Made by a program: the position numbers and the translations under genes. The notes below the pieces were generated by a model that was not told the DNA's origin, did no database searches, and was given only the letters and a program-made list of their open reading frames with translations. Shown here in pieces: positions 17,901-27,395 of a DNA stretch of 64,000 nucleotides (within the stretch, counting starts at the first letter, position 1; each line of letters starts with the position of its first letter). Origin of the DNA: Moraxella sp. K1664 (lineage in GTDB: Bacteria; Pseudomonadota; Gammaproteobacteria; Pseudomonadales; Moraxellaceae). The stretch covers positions 930,001-994,000 of the forward strand of contig NZ_CP155576.1 in the NCBI RefSeq assembly GCF_039693965.1, read 5' to 3'.

Positions 17901-18218
17901 TCAGTAATCACGTTGCTCTTTTAGGATGTTAAGTGATGGGTATTCAAGAACGATGTCATACTCAGCACCGTCTTTGTAGGCTTCTACTTCAAAAACAGGC
18001 TTGCCCAAATAATCATCAACTTCTATATCAGCAACTTGATAGCCACGAGCAACAAGCATTTGCATGGCTTTTTGACGATTTTGGTTAAAATTGCTGTCGC
18101 CATAAGCTTGTGCTTTAATACGGTCGTTAGCAACTGCGGTGGTAGAGATACCAACGGCAGGCAACAAAACAGCAACACTTAGCACACCAGCCAACAGTTT
18201 ATTGGTTAAATTTTTCAT
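17901..18218 (-). CDS. Small secreted PepSY-domain protein
   Basis: A 105-residue protein with a signal peptide (MKNLTNKLLAGVLSVAVLLPAVG, cleavage near AVAND) and one PepSY domain (NRQKAMQMLVARGYQVADIEVDD, GKPVFEVEAYKDGAEYDIVLEYP). Small exported PepSY proteins are thought to act in the periplasm, often as modulators of peptidases or sensors; the role here is unknown. It is on the opposite strand between tbpA and the Slam gene and has its own Fur-like box, so it may be iron-regulated with its neighbours. Confidence 0.8.
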   Translation of the reverse strand: MKNLTNKLLAGVLSVAVLLPAVGISTTAVANDRIKAQAYGDSNFNQNRQKAMQMLVARGYQVADIEVDDYLGKPVFEVEAYKDGAEYDIVLEYPSLNILKEQRDY

Positions 18219-18230
18219 AGTAGTTTCCTA

Positions 18231-18250
18231 ATTATTATCATTGTAATTCA
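18231..18250 (-). promoter_or_regulatory. Fur-box-like site upstream of the PepSY gene
   Basis: On the minus strand the segment reads TTACAATGATAATAATTA, a partial Fur match, about 15-30 bases ahead of the PepSY start codon. Assigned by resemblance. Confidence 0.5.
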
Positions 18251-18807
18251 TGTTTATCGTTATAAACAATCGTTATAAATAACTGTGTCGTGATAACCAT
18301 CAATCACAAGTGGGTTAAATGCCTTTTGCCCAATGGCAAATGACGCAATATGCTGTTTGTTCTATGATGGTCTATTATGATCATCATTTTATTGACCTAT
18401 TTTTTAGTCGTAATGTTTGTTTGATGTTAGTATAAATTTTATCAATCAAACAATCACAAATTATATCAATCATAGACGGTAAACAGGCTTCATATTTTAC
18501 GCATATTTCCCCAAATGTCTGTGGTATTTCATAGATGATTTGTAAAATAATTGTCGGTCATTATTATCAATTGTAAACTGATGGCTAATTTGTAACCTTA
18601 TGGCTAATGATAATATGAATAAAGCGTTATACTGTATCAAATAATGAATAAAAACCATCAATGGCATCTTATTTATCGTCAGTTTGTGTAAATAAGATGA
18701 CAATGAAACTAACAATTTTGATAAATTAATTAATAATTATTCACATTTTTATTTTTAAATACCATAAAAAATGGTAAAATATGCTCGCTTTTTTGATAGG
18801 AACTGTC
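18251..18807. other. AT-rich intergenic region between the PepSY gene and slam
   Basis: About 550 bases with no credible gene. It must hold the divergent promoters of the PepSY gene and slam. No further repeat or RNA gene was recognised. Confidence 0.5.
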
Positions 18808-20304
18808 ATGACAATCACGCCTGTTTATACCACATTCACCCCCACCAAAACACCCATAAAAATTTTTATGGCTGGCTTGACTTTTCTAATCGCTCATATC
18901 AGCCATGCCGATGATGGTCGCACCGACAATCAAGAGCCAACCGCCCTTGAACCCATCATTAACCATGCTCAGCCTGAACTATTGCCCCATGGTGCATTAA
19001 CACCAACAACAGAACCAACACTGGCACAAGCATCAAATCCTGACGAAGATACGCTCATCGCCGATGAAGCGTTACTGCTTGATAACCCCGATTTGCTCAA
19101 TCACGCCCTAAATTCTGCTGTCATGACCAATCATATGGCAGGGGTTCGCGCATTATTGCCCATTTATCAAAAACTGCCCAAAGACCATCAAAATGGCATC
19201 TTGCTTGGGTATGCCAATGCACTGGTTGCCTTGGACAAAGGCAACGCCAAAGTAGCCATTGATGAGCTACGTCGCATCATCGCCATCATGCCTGAATATA
19301 ATGTGGTGCGTTTTCATCTGGCAAGGGCGTTATTTATGGACAAACAAAACGAAGCCGCCCTTGACCAATTTAATAAATTACATGCTGATAACTTGCCAGA
19401 TAATGTACGGCAGGTTGTTGGGCAGTACAGACAAGCGTTAAAACAACGAGATTCATGGACATGGCAAGCAGGCATGAATCTGGCCAAAGAAGACAACATC
19501 AATCAGGTGCCCAAAAACACCACGCAAGGTCAATGGACTTTTAACAAACCCATTGATGCCATCACCCTAAGCTATCAATTGGGGGCGGATAAAAAGTGGT
19601 CTTTGCCCAAAGGGGCATATGTGGGAGCGAACGCCCAAATCCATGGCAAACATCATCAAAATCACAAAAAATACAACGACCATTGGGGCAGACTGGGGGC
19701 AAATTTGGGCTTTGCTGATGCCAAAAAAGACCTTGGCATTGAGGCCTATGGTGAAAAAAGATTTTATGGGCATGAGCGTTATACCGACACCATGGGCATA
19801 CGCATGTCAGTTGATTATAGAATCAACCCAAAATTTCAAAGCCTAAACGCCATAGACATATCACGCCTAACCAACCATCGGACGCCTAGGGCTGACAGTA
19901 ATAACACTTTATACAGCACATCATTGATTTATTACCCAAATGCCACACGCTATTATCTTTTGGGGGCAGACTTTTATGATGAAAAAGTGCCACAAGACCC
20001 ATCTGACAGCTATGAGCGTCGTGGCATACGCACAGCGTGGGGGCAAGAATGGGCGGGCGGTCTTTCAAGCCGTGCCCAAATCAGCATCAACAAACGCCAT
20101 TACCAAGGGGCAAACTTAACCAGTGGTGGACAAATTCGCCATGATAAACAGATGCAAGCGTCTTTATCATTTTGGCACAGAGACATTCACAAATGGGGCA
20201 TCACGCCACGACTGACCATCAGCACAAACATCAATAAAAGCAATGACATTAAGGCAAATTACCATAAAAATCAAATGTTTGTTGAGTTTAGTCGCATTTT
20301 TTGA
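18808..20304 (+). CDS. Slam, surface lipoprotein assembly modulator (orf2 of the tbp locus)
   Basis: This is the second Slam protein of the window; its likely client is TbpB, encoded 262 bases downstream. I choose ATG 18808, 7 bases after AGGA. An in-frame ATG at 18781 would add 9 residues. The 498-residue precursor has an N-terminal hydrophobic segment ending at SHAD, TPR-like helices (residues about 90-215) and a DUF560-type barrel (WTWQAGMNLAKEDNINQ onward) ending in FVEFSRIF. It lacks the LPIN-repeat linker of the Slam in the lbp operon. The position equals orf2 between tbpA and tbpB in M. catarrhalis. Confidence 0.88.
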   Translation: MTITPVYTTFTPTKTPIKIFMAGLTFLIAHISHADDGRTDNQEPTALEPIINHAQPELLPHGALTPTTEPTLAQASNPDEDTLIADEALLLDNPDLLNHALNSAVMTNHMAGVRALLPIYQKLPKDHQNGILLGYANALVALDKGNAKVAIDELRRIIAIMPEYNVVRFHLARALFMDKQNEAALDQFNKLHADNLPDNVRQVVGQYRQALKQRDSWTWQAGMNLAKEDNINQVPKNTTQGQWTFNKPIDAITLSYQLGADKKWSLPKGAYVGANAQIHGKHHQNHKKYNDHWGRLGANLGFADAKKDLGIEAYGEKRFYGHERYTDTMGIRMSVDYRINPKFQSLNAIDISRLTNHRTPRADSNNTLYSTSLIYYPNATRYYLLGADFYDEKVPQDPSDSYERRGIRTAWGQEWAGGLSSRAQISINKRHYQGANLTSGGQIRHDKQMQASLSFWHRDIHKWGITPRLTISTNINKSNDIKANYHKNQMFVEFSRIF

Positions 20305-20383
20305 TGGGATAAGCACGCCCTGCTTTTGTTTTTGTAAAAAAATGTACCATCATAGACAATATCAAGAAAAAAATCAAAAATAT

Positions 20384-20405
20384 AATAGATAATTGTTATT
20401 GTTTA
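20384..20405 (+). promoter_or_regulatory. Fur-box-like site upstream of tbpB
   Basis: ATAGATAATTGTTATTGTTTA resembles a Fur box with inverted GATAAT/ATTATC-type halves. It lies about 165 bases before the tbpB start, so tbpB probably has its own iron-regulated promoter. Confidence 0.55.
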
Positions 20406-20566
20406 TGTTATTATTTATCAATGTAAATTTACCGTATTTTGTCCATCACAAACGCATTTATCATAAATGCCCAAACAAATACGCCAAATGCACATTGTCA
20501 GCATGCCAAAATAGGCATTAACAGACTTGTTTAGATAATACCATCAACCCATCAGAGGATTATTTT

Positions 20567-22756
20567 ATGAAACACATTCCTTTAACCACACTGTGTGTGG
20601 CAATCTCTGCCGTCTTATTAACCGCTTGTGGTGGTAGCAGTGGTGGTTCAAATCCACCTGCCCCTACGCCCATTCCAAATGCAGGCAATGCAGGTAATGC
20701 TGGCGGTACAGGAAATACAGGCGGTACTGGCAGTACTGATAATGCAGGCAATACAGGCGGTACTGGCGGTGCAAACTCTGGTACAGGCAGTGCAGGTAAT
20801 TCAGGTAATGCAAACTCTGGTACAGGCAGTGCCAACACACCAGAACCAAAATATCAAGATGTGCCAACAACGCCCAATAACAAAGAACAAGTTTCATCCA
20901 TTCAAGAACCTGCCATGGGTTTTGGCATGGCTTTGAGTAAAATTAATCTATACGACCAACAAGACACGCCATTAGATGAAAAAGATATCATTACCTTAGA
21001 CGGTAAAAAACAAGTTGCAAAAGGTGAAAAATCGCCATTGCCATTTTCGTTAGATGTAGAAAATAAATTGCTTGATGGCTATATGGCAAAAATGAATGAA
21101 GCGGATAAAAATGCCATTGGAAAAAGAATTAAAGAACAAAATAAACAAATCTCCGATGCAGAGCTTGCCAAACAAATCAAAGAAAATGTGCGTAAAAGCC
21201 CTGATTTTCAGCAAGTAATAACATCACTGGAAAACAAAATTTTTCATTCAAATGACAAAACAACCAAAGCAACCACACGAGATTTAAAATATGTTGATTA
21301 TGGTTACTACTTGGTGAATGATGCCAATTATCTAACCGTCAGAAAAACAGATGAACCAAGACTTTGGAATTCAGGTCCTGTGGGTGGTGTGTTTTATAAT
21401 GGCACAACGACCGCCAAAGAGTTGCCCACACAAGATACAGTCAAATATAAAGGACATTGGGACTTTATGACCGATGTTGCCAAAAATAAAAGAAACCGAT
21501 TTAGCGAAGTGAAAGAAACCTATCAAGCAGGCTGGTGGTATGGGGCATCTTCAAAAGATGAATACAACCGCTTATTAACCCAAGAAGGCTCTGCCCCTGA
21601 TGGTCATAGCGGTGAATATGGTCATAGCAGTGAATTTACGGTAGATTTTAGTAAAAAGAGCCTAACAGGTGGGCTGTTTAGTAACCTACAAGACAGCCAT
21701 AAACAAGCAGTAACCAAAACCAAACGCTATGACATCAATGCCAGTATCCACGGCAACCGCTTCCGTGGCAGTGCCATCGCACATGATAAAAAAGAAGAAA
21801 GCAAAACCAAACACCCCTTTACCAGCGATGCTACAAACAAGCTAGAAGGTGGTTTTTATGGACCAAAAGGTGAGGAGTTGGCAGGTAAATTCTTAACCGA
21901 TGACAACAAACTCTTTGGTGTCTTTGGTGCTAAACAAGAGGGTAAAGTAGAAAAAACCGAAGCCATCTTAGATGCTTATGCACTTGGGACATTTAATACA
22001 AATAACGCAACCACATTCACCCCATTTACCAAAAAACAACTGGATAACTTTGGCAATGCCAAAAAGTTGGTCTTGGGTTCTACCGTCATTGATTTGGTAT
22101 CTACCGATGCCACCAAAAATGAATTCACCAAAGACAAACCAAAGTCTACCACAAACAAAGCGGGCGAGACTTTGATGGTGAATGATAAAGTTAGTGTCAA
22201 AACCTATGGCTATGGCAGAAACTTTGAATACCTAAAATTTGGTGAGCTCAGTGTCGGCACAAGCAACAGTGTCTTTTTGCAAGGCGAACGCACCGCTACC
22301 ACAGGCGATAAAGCCGTACCAACCGAAGGCACAGCCAAATATTTGGGGAACTGGGTAGGATACATCACAGGAAAGGACACAGGAACGGGCACAGGAAAAA
22401 GCTTTAATGAGGCCCAAGATGTTGCTGATTTTGACATTGACTTTGGGAAAAAAACGGTTAAAGGCAAACTGACCACCCAAGGCCGCCAAGACCCTGTATT
22501 TAACATCACAGGTCAAATCGCAGGCAATGGCTGGACAGGCACAGCCAGCACCGCCGAAGCGAACGCAGGAGGCTACAAGATAGATTCTAGCAGTACAGGT
22601 AAATCCATCGTCATCAAAGATGCCGAGGTTACTGGGGGCTTTTATGGTCCAAATGCAACCGAGATGGGTGGGTCATTTGCACACAAAAACAGCGGTGATG
22701 ATGGCAAAGTCTCTGTGGTCTTTGGCACAAAAAAACAACAAGAAGTTAAGCAGTAA
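20567..22756 (+). CDS. tbpB: Transferrin-binding protein B, surface lipoprotein
   Basis: TbpB captures iron-loaded transferrin and hands it to TbpA. The 729-residue precursor has lipobox LLTAC and then a Gly/Asn/Thr/Ala low-complexity tether (about residues 22-88, units like NAGNTGG and NSGTGSA). Two lobes follow, each with a beta-barrel motif: GGFYGPKGEELAGKF in the N-lobe and GGFYGPNATEMGGSF in the C-lobe. A GAGGATT ribosome-binding site precedes ATG 20567. The acidic inserts typical of LbpB are absent, which supports TbpB. Confidence 0.93.
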   Translation: MKHIPLTTLCVAISAVLLTACGGSSGGSNPPAPTPIPNAGNAGNAGGTGNTGGTGSTDNAGNTGGTGGANSGTGSAGNSGNANSGTGSANTPEPKYQDVPTTPNNKEQVSSIQEPAMGFGMALSKINLYDQQDTPLDEKDIITLDGKKQVAKGEKSPLPFSLDVENKLLDGYMAKMNEADKNAIGKRIKEQNKQISDAELAKQIKENVRKSPDFQQVITSLENKIFHSNDKTTKATTRDLKYVDYGYYLVNDANYLTVRKTDEPRLWNSGPVGGVFYNGTTTAKELPTQDTVKYKGHWDFMTDVAKNKRNRFSEVKETYQAGWWYGASSKDEYNRLLTQEGSAPDGHSGEYGHSSEFTVDFSKKSLTGGLFSNLQDSHKQAVTKTKRYDINASIHGNRFRGSAIAHDKKEESKTKHPFTSDATNKLEGGFYGPKGEELAGKFLTDDNKLFGVFGAKQEGKVEKTEAILDAYALGTFNTNNATTFTPFTKKQLDNFGNAKKLVLGSTVIDLVSTDATKNEFTKDKPKSTTNKAGETLMVNDKVSVKTYGYGRNFEYLKFGELSVGTSNSVFLQGERTATTGDKAVPTEGTAKYLGNWVGYITGKDTGTGTGKSFNEAQDVADFDIDFGKKTVKGKLTTQGRQDPVFNITGQIAGNGWTGTASTAEANAGGYKIDSSSTGKSIVIKDAEVTGGFYGPNATEMGGSFAHKNSGDDGKVSVVFGTKKQQEVKQ

Positions 22757-22855
22757 TTTAAACACAATGTTTGTTCGGCTGATGGGATTGATGCTTAATC
22801 AAATATAAATGATTAAGATGATAAGCCCAAGCCATGCCAATGATTGATAGCAACG

Positions 22856-22893
22856 ATGGCAGATGATGAGTTTTCATTATCTGCCATTATTAT
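22856..22893 (+). terminator. Hairpin after tbpB, probable terminator
   Basis: ATGGCAGATGATGA and TCATTATCTGCCAT pair with one mismatch over 14 bases around GTTT, followed by a T-rich stretch. It lies 100 bases after the tbpB stop. Confidence 0.65.
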
Positions 22894-23108
22894 TGCTTAG
22901 TTACTGTTTGTCATTTGGTGGCATTTTACTTAGGTGGTGTTACTGGTTTTGGTTATGATGCACCATTTTAGAGCAAATGGTCAGATTATTTTCACATCAG
23001 ACACTTGCCTGCAAAGGCTTATGGTTACCGCTATTCTGCTTAAAAAGCATATACCCTCTGCTGTTTATATGGACATTTTTATGGTAAATACAAAATTTCA
23101 ACACGCTT
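22894..23108. other. Region downstream of tbpB
   Basis: About 215 bases between the tbpB terminator and a family A element. No gene, RNA or repeat could be recognised. Confidence 0.4.
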
Positions 23109-23246
23109 TAGGGTATGCCTGCCTTTTGTATTTGCAATGAAAATCACGAAAAACAAGATTTAGCCATTTTTCATCCAAAAACGATTAGTTTATTTCTAAA
23201 ATATTTCTATATTGTAAATAGTGTTATAAAGGGCAGGCACGCCCTA
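23109..23246. mobile_element. Small inverted-repeat element, family A, short form
   Basis: 138 bases from TAGGGTATGCCTGCC to GGGCAGGCACGCCCTA. The sequence equals the long form lacking about 70 internal bases that include the 14-base-stem hairpin. The orientation is opposite to the 13950 copy when judged by the internal sequence. Confidence 0.85.
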
Positions 23247-23375
23247 TTAATTTTTATGATATATTCATAAAATTAAGTTAAGTTTTATTTATACTCACCA
23301 AACCCCAAAATAACATCTCAAACCTTCTTCGATTGTCTCAAACTTTGACAAATGACTCCTAAGCCATCGCTAACC

Positions 23376-23855
23376 CATTCACAATCTTTTCAACAACAAC
23401 GCAATAAAAGCTAAATTCACAAACTGCAAGCTTGTATTTAAGTATCGCTTGCAGTTTTTCCTTAAAATGACTTTAAACTTGTGTAATTCATCACGTTTAG
23501 CCACTTCGGTTGTGACTGTTTCACCTAAAATGCTTTTGATACAATGAGTAAACGTCTCGTCACGATAACCGCCATCAACCATGACATTTTTTACTCTGGT
23601 GAGTTTTTTACTGCTGCTTTGGTTTTTTAAATAACTGCACTAACCTGCCTGATTTGACCACCTAAAAAAATCACGATGAATGCTATAATAGTTGCCAAGC
23701 TCACAAGGCAAATCTTCCCACGAAATGCCTGCACGAATGCGATACAAGATGCCTTCTGCGGTGTTTCTTAAACTGTGCTTGTTATAGATGCCTAATTGTA
23801 GTAAAATGGTTTTTAACTTGTACCATTGTTCATCTGTGAGTAAGGTGCGAGCCAT
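23376..23855 (-). pseudogene. IS5-family transposase remnant
   Basis: The minus strand first encodes the N-terminal helix-turn-helix part (MARTLLTDEQWYKLKTILL, RIRAGISWEDLP, from 23855 to 23640). After a stop and a deletion of the middle it encodes the C-terminal part (MVDGGYRDETF, then NTSLQFVNLAFIALLLKRL, 23582-23379). The central DDE region is gone, so the element is dead. It is flanked on both sides by family A inverted-repeat elements. Confidence 0.8.
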
Positions 23856-23938
23856 AGCGATTTTGATACTTTGACTGGGTTAGAGCTTTCATTGTGCCAA
23901 AATCGTTATTTGTTTTGTAAATAATTGTCGGGATGCTC

Positions 23939-24076
23939 TAGGGCGTGCCTGCCTTTTGTATTTGCAATGAAAATTACGAAAAACAAGATTTAGCCATTTT
24001 TCATGCAAAAACGATTGATTTATTTCTAAAATATTTCTATATTGTAAATAATGTTATAAAGGGCAGGCACGCCCTA
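23939..24076. mobile_element. Small inverted-repeat element, family A, short form
   Basis: 138 bases, TAGGGCGTGCCTGCC to GGGCAGGCACGCCCTA, nearly identical to the copy at 23109 and in the same orientation. The pair brackets the IS5 remnant and could recombine to delete it. It ends 95 bases before dapA, so it may influence that promoter. Confidence 0.88.
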
Positions 24077-24170
24077 ATAAATGCAATAATTTTAATTTAA
24101 ATTATTTTAAAACGCTCAGTAAAATGTTAAACTAAGCCATTTGATACAAAATGACAAAATCAGGTGCTTT

Positions 24171-25073
24171 ATGACAACTTATGATGAGATGAAGGCAAGA
24201 CTACAAGGCTCGATGACAGCACTGGTAACGCCCATGACGGCAGACGGTGCGGTGGATTATGATGCGTTGGCTCGCCTGATTGAGTGGCAGATTGAGTCTG
24301 GCACGCACGCTTTGGTGGCGGTGGGAACAACAGGCGAGTCCGCCACGCTTTCTATGAAAGAACACGGCGATGTCATTGAATTTTTTGTCAAACAAGTGGC
24401 AGGTCGCATTCCTGTGATTGCAGGAACAGGGGCGAACAACACCGCCGAAGCCATTGAGCTGACCGCCCACGCCAAGGCAGTTGGGGCGGATTTTGTCCTG
24501 CTTGTCGTGCCATATTATAATAAGCCCACCCAAGAAGGGCTGTATCAACATTATAAGACCATTGCCGAAGCGGTGGATATCCCCCAGATTCTCTATAACG
24601 TCCCTGGTCGCACGGTCGTGGACATGAATGAGGACACCGTGGCACGCCTTGCCGATATTTCCAATATTGTCGCCATCAAAGACGCCACGGGCGATTTGGT
24701 GCGTGGCAAGGCACTTATCGAGCGTGTGGGCGAGCGTCTTGTGGTCTTGTCGGGCGATGACCCAACCGCCCTAGAACTCATGAAATTTGGAGCAAAGGGT
24801 AATATCTCAGTAACATCCAATGTCGCCCCCAAAGCGATGAGCGAGATTTTTAGCTTAGCTTTGGCGGGTAAGTTTGATGAAGCAAGTGTCATCAACCAAG
24901 GTATTGAGCATTTGCACAAAGAGCTGTTTTGTGAATCTAGTCCCCAACCTGCCAAATACGCCCTGCACAAGATGGGCATGATTGACACGGGCATTCGCTT
25001 GCCTTTGGTGTGGCTGTCAGCAGGCAATCAGTCCATCATCGACCAAGCATTGCAAAAAGCCAATTTGATTTAA
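24171..25073 (+). CDS. dapA: 4-hydroxy-tetrahydrodipicolinate synthase
   Basis: DapA condenses pyruvate with aspartate semialdehyde, the first committed step to diaminopimelate and lysine. ATG 24171 is chosen because AGGTG precedes it; the upstream TTG at 24141 has no such site. The 300-residue protein has GTTGESATL, YYNKPTQEG, YNVPGRT and the Schiff-base Lys at about residue 170 in AIKDATGD. DapE of the same pathway is also in this window (41607). The small lipoprotein gene follows after 23 bases, the usual dapA-bamC order. Confidence 0.96.
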   Translation: MTTYDEMKARLQGSMTALVTPMTADGAVDYDALARLIEWQIESGTHALVAVGTTGESATLSMKEHGDVIEFFVKQVAGRIPVIAGTGANNTAEAIELTAHAKAVGADFVLLVVPYYNKPTQEGLYQHYKTIAEAVDIPQILYNVPGRTVVDMNEDTVARLADISNIVAIKDATGDLVRGKALIERVGERLVVLSGDDPTALELMKFGAKGNISVTSNVAPKAMSEIFSLALAGKFDEASVINQGIEHLHKELFCESSPQPAKYALHKMGMIDTGIRLPLVWLSAGNQSIIDQALQKANLI

Positions 25074-25096
25074 CAGCAAGAATAAGTGAGAATAAC

Positions 25097-25393
25097 ATGA
25101 CCATGCTAAAAACAACACTAAAACCAACACTAAAACTAACCGCCCTTGTCATGATGAGCGTGGTGCTACTGACGGGGTGCCAAAGTGTCAAAGGCGTACT
25201 GGGCAAGCGTGATAACGGCAGTTTGGACTATGTTCACGCCACCAAGCTACACCCCATCCGCCTACCTGCCAACCAAGCATCCGCTCCATTTATCCCTCTG
25301 TATGATGTGCCAGAAGTGGCAGGCGAGATCACCCCGTCGACCAATGAGTCAGGCAAGCAGTACCAATTACCCAGACCACCACAGGTAAGATGA
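25097..25393 (+). CDS. Short BamC-like lipoprotein
   Basis: A 98-residue lipoprotein with lipobox LLTGC at about residues 20-24. The mature part has [18 protein letters not shown] and IPLYDVPEV, a pattern like the extended N-terminal segment of BamC (NlpB) that contacts BamD in the outer-membrane assembly machine. The two globular domains of E. coli BamC are absent and the protein ends in a Pro-rich tail. Location directly after dapA supports the BamC relation. A clear terminator follows 7 bases after the stop. Confidence 0.65.
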   Translation: MTMLKTTLKPTLKLTALVMMSVVLLTGCQSVKGVLGKRDNGSLDYVHATKLHPIRLPANQASAPFIPLYDVPEVAGEITPSTNESGKQYQLPRPPQVR

Positions 25394-25399
25394 TTGTTT

Positions 25400-25430
25400 G
25401 GCACGAGCGTTGCTGTTCGTGCCTTTTTAT
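25400..25430 (+). terminator. Rho-independent terminator
   Basis: GGCACGA (25400-25406) pairs with TCGTGCC (25417-25423) and is followed by TTTTTATT. Ends the dapA-lipoprotein unit. Confidence 0.85.
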
Positions 25431-25475
25431 TGTGTAAATTTATCGTGCAAACCGCCACCAAACACGGAGAAACCC

Positions 25476-26189
25476 ATGCAAAAGCAAGCCCTACTTTATG
25501 CTGGCAAAGCCAAATCTGTCTATGAAACGGACAACCCTGATTATCTGATTTTGCATTTTCGCAACGATGCGTCCGCCTTTAATGGCGAAAAAATCGCCCA
25601 ACTTGACCGCAAAGGCAGAGTCAATAACCGCTTTAACAGCTTTATCATGAGCAAATTGGCAGACGCTGGCATTGAGACCCATTTTGAGCGTGAGCTGTCT
25701 GATGATGAGGTGCTGGTCAAACGCCTAAAAATGATACCCGTAGAATGCGTGGTGCGTAACTATGCCGCTGGCGGTATTGCCAAGCGTTTGGGGCTTGCTG
25801 AGGGCTTGCCACTTATGCCACCGACCTTTGAGCTGTTTTATAAAGATGACAAATTGGGCGACCCCATGCTTGCCCCAAGTACCGCCATTGCCTTGGGTTA
25901 TGCCACCGCAGACGAGTTGGAGCAGATGAGTGTGCTGACTCACAAGGTCAATGACGTGCTAAGTCAGATTTTTGATGAAGCGGGTCTTATGCTGGTGGAT
26001 TTTAAATTAGAATTTGGACTGTTTCATGGGCGTGTGGTGTTAGGCGATGAGTTCTCGCCTGATGGCTGTCGCCTGTGGGACAAAGAAACCAAGAAAAAGC
26101 TCGACAAAGACCGTTTCCGTCAAGGTCTAGGCAATGTGGTTGAAGGCTATGAAGAAGTGGCAAGACGTATTGGCGTACCGCTTGACTAA
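25476..26189 (+). CDS. purC: Phosphoribosylaminoimidazole-succinocarboxamide synthase
   Basis: PurC joins CAIR and aspartate to SAICAR in purine synthesis. ATG 25476, preceded by CGGAGA, gives exactly 237 residues, the E. coli length. Marks include [14 protein letters not shown] at the N-terminus, the nucleotide-binding [13 protein letters not shown], and LVDFKLEFG followed by [14 protein letters not shown]. The next genes are CRISPR-associated and unrelated; a terminator-like palindrome separates them. Confidence 0.96.
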   Translation: MQKQALLYAGKAKSVYETDNPDYLILHFRNDASAFNGEKIAQLDRKGRVNNRFNSFIMSKLADAGIETHFERELSDDEVLVKRLKMIPVECVVRNYAAGGIAKRLGLAEGLPLMPPTFELFYKDDKLGDPMLAPSTAIALGYATADELEQMSVLTHKVNDVLSQIFDEAGLMLVDFKLEFGLFHGRVVLGDEFSPDGCRLWDKETKKKLDKDRFRQGLGNVVEGYEEVARRIGVPLD

Positions 26190-26239
26190 CTTGGCTAAGA
26201 AGTACACCTAACAAACTTAATATTTGCTACAGGCTTTGT

Positions 26240-26265
26240 AGGGACGTGCTGAGCACGTCCTTTTA
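26240..26265 (+). terminator. Palindrome and probable terminator after purC
   Basis: GGACGTGC TGA GCACGTCC forms an 8-base perfect stem followed by TTTT. The core GTAGGGRCGTGCTGAGCAC also occurs in variants near 59797 and 47236, so it is both a terminator and a member of a dispersed palindrome family. Confidence 0.75.
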
Positions 26266-26432
26266 ATGTTGATATAACATGCTTATTTCTTACATGCAAA
26301 CTGTGGTATAAGTCCATCATGCCCCTGCACGTCTGCCCAAAATACAACCATCCAAACCCACCCCAATCCGCCCCAACGATTGACGGCACAGTACACATCT
26401 GTTAATATCCATGTTATTTGTAAGGATAACAC

Positions 26433-27386
26433 ATGGACACCCTACGCCCCACCGACCTAAAAACCATTTTACATTCCAAACGTGCCAATCTGTATTATTT
26501 AGAGCATTGCCGAGTCATGCAAAAAGACGGACGAGTGCTGTATCTGACCGAAAGTAAAAAAGAAAATCTCTACTACAATATTCCCATTGCCAACACCACC
26601 GTGATACTGCTTGGCACAGGCACGTCCATTACCCAATCTGCGGTAAGGCTACTGGCAAGTGCAGGCGTGCTGATTGGCTTTTGTGGGGGCGGTGGCACGC
26701 CTTTATTTATGGGGAGTGAGATTGAGTGGCTGACGCCACAATCAGAATATCGCCCCACCGAGTACATTCAAGGCTGGCTGTCGTGGTGGTGGGACGATGA
26801 TAAACGTCTCGCTATGGCAAAACGCTTGCAAATGGCTCGGCTTGATTTTATGAATGACGTGTGGGGGCGTGATAAGGACTTGCGTGGGGCGGGCTTTGAT
26901 AGTAAATCTGATGAAATCATAAGCTTACAAAATCATTACCGCACCCAAATTTTAGGGCAAAATAGCGTCTCAGACCTGCTCGCCCTAGAAGGACGTATGA
27001 CCAAAGAGCTGTATAAATTTGCCGTCAAACACACAGGCTATAAGGGATTTAGCCGTGATTATGACGGTGTGGACAAAGCCAATCAATTTTTAAATCACGG
27101 CAATTATTTGGCATATGGCTTGGGGGCGACCACTGCTTGGGTGCTTGGCATTGCCCACGGATTTGCGGTCATGCACGGCAAGACACGGCGTGGGGCGTTG
27201 GTGTTTGATATTGCCGACATTGTCAAAGATACAATTATCCTGCCACTTGCCTTTATGTGTGCGTCTGATAACGTCCGTGAGCAGGAATTTCGTGAACTGT
27301 GCCTGTCTTATTTTACCAATTATCACGCCCTTGATGTGATGTTTGAGACGGTAAAGGGGCTTGCTCTAAACAAGGAATTTGAATAA
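26433..27386 (+). CDS. cas1: CRISPR-associated endonuclease Cas1, type I-F
   Basis: Cas1 with Cas2 integrates new spacers into the array. The 317-residue protein starts with the I-F type LKTILHSKRANLYYLEHCRV and shows the metal-binding triad in context: Glu in LLALEGRMTK, His in GFAVMHGKTRRGAL and Asp in LVFDIADIVKD. It is the first gene of the cas cluster; the cas2-3 start lies 9 bases after its stop, so the two are one operon. Confidence 0.95.
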   Translation: MDTLRPTDLKTILHSKRANLYYLEHCRVMQKDGRVLYLTESKKENLYYNIPIANTTVILLGTGTSITQSAVRLLASAGVLIGFCGGGGTPLFMGSEIEWLTPQSEYRPTEYIQGWLSWWWDDDKRLAMAKRLQMARLDFMNDVWGRDKDLRGAGFDSKSDEIISLQNHYRTQILGQNSVSDLLALEGRMTKELYKFAVKHTGYKGFSRDYDGVDKANQFLNHGNYLAYGLGATTAWVLGIAHGFAVMHGKTRRGALVFDIADIVKDTIILPLAFMCASDNVREQEFRELCLSYFTNYHALDVMFETVKGLALNKEFE

Positions 27387-27395
27387 GGATTTTGC

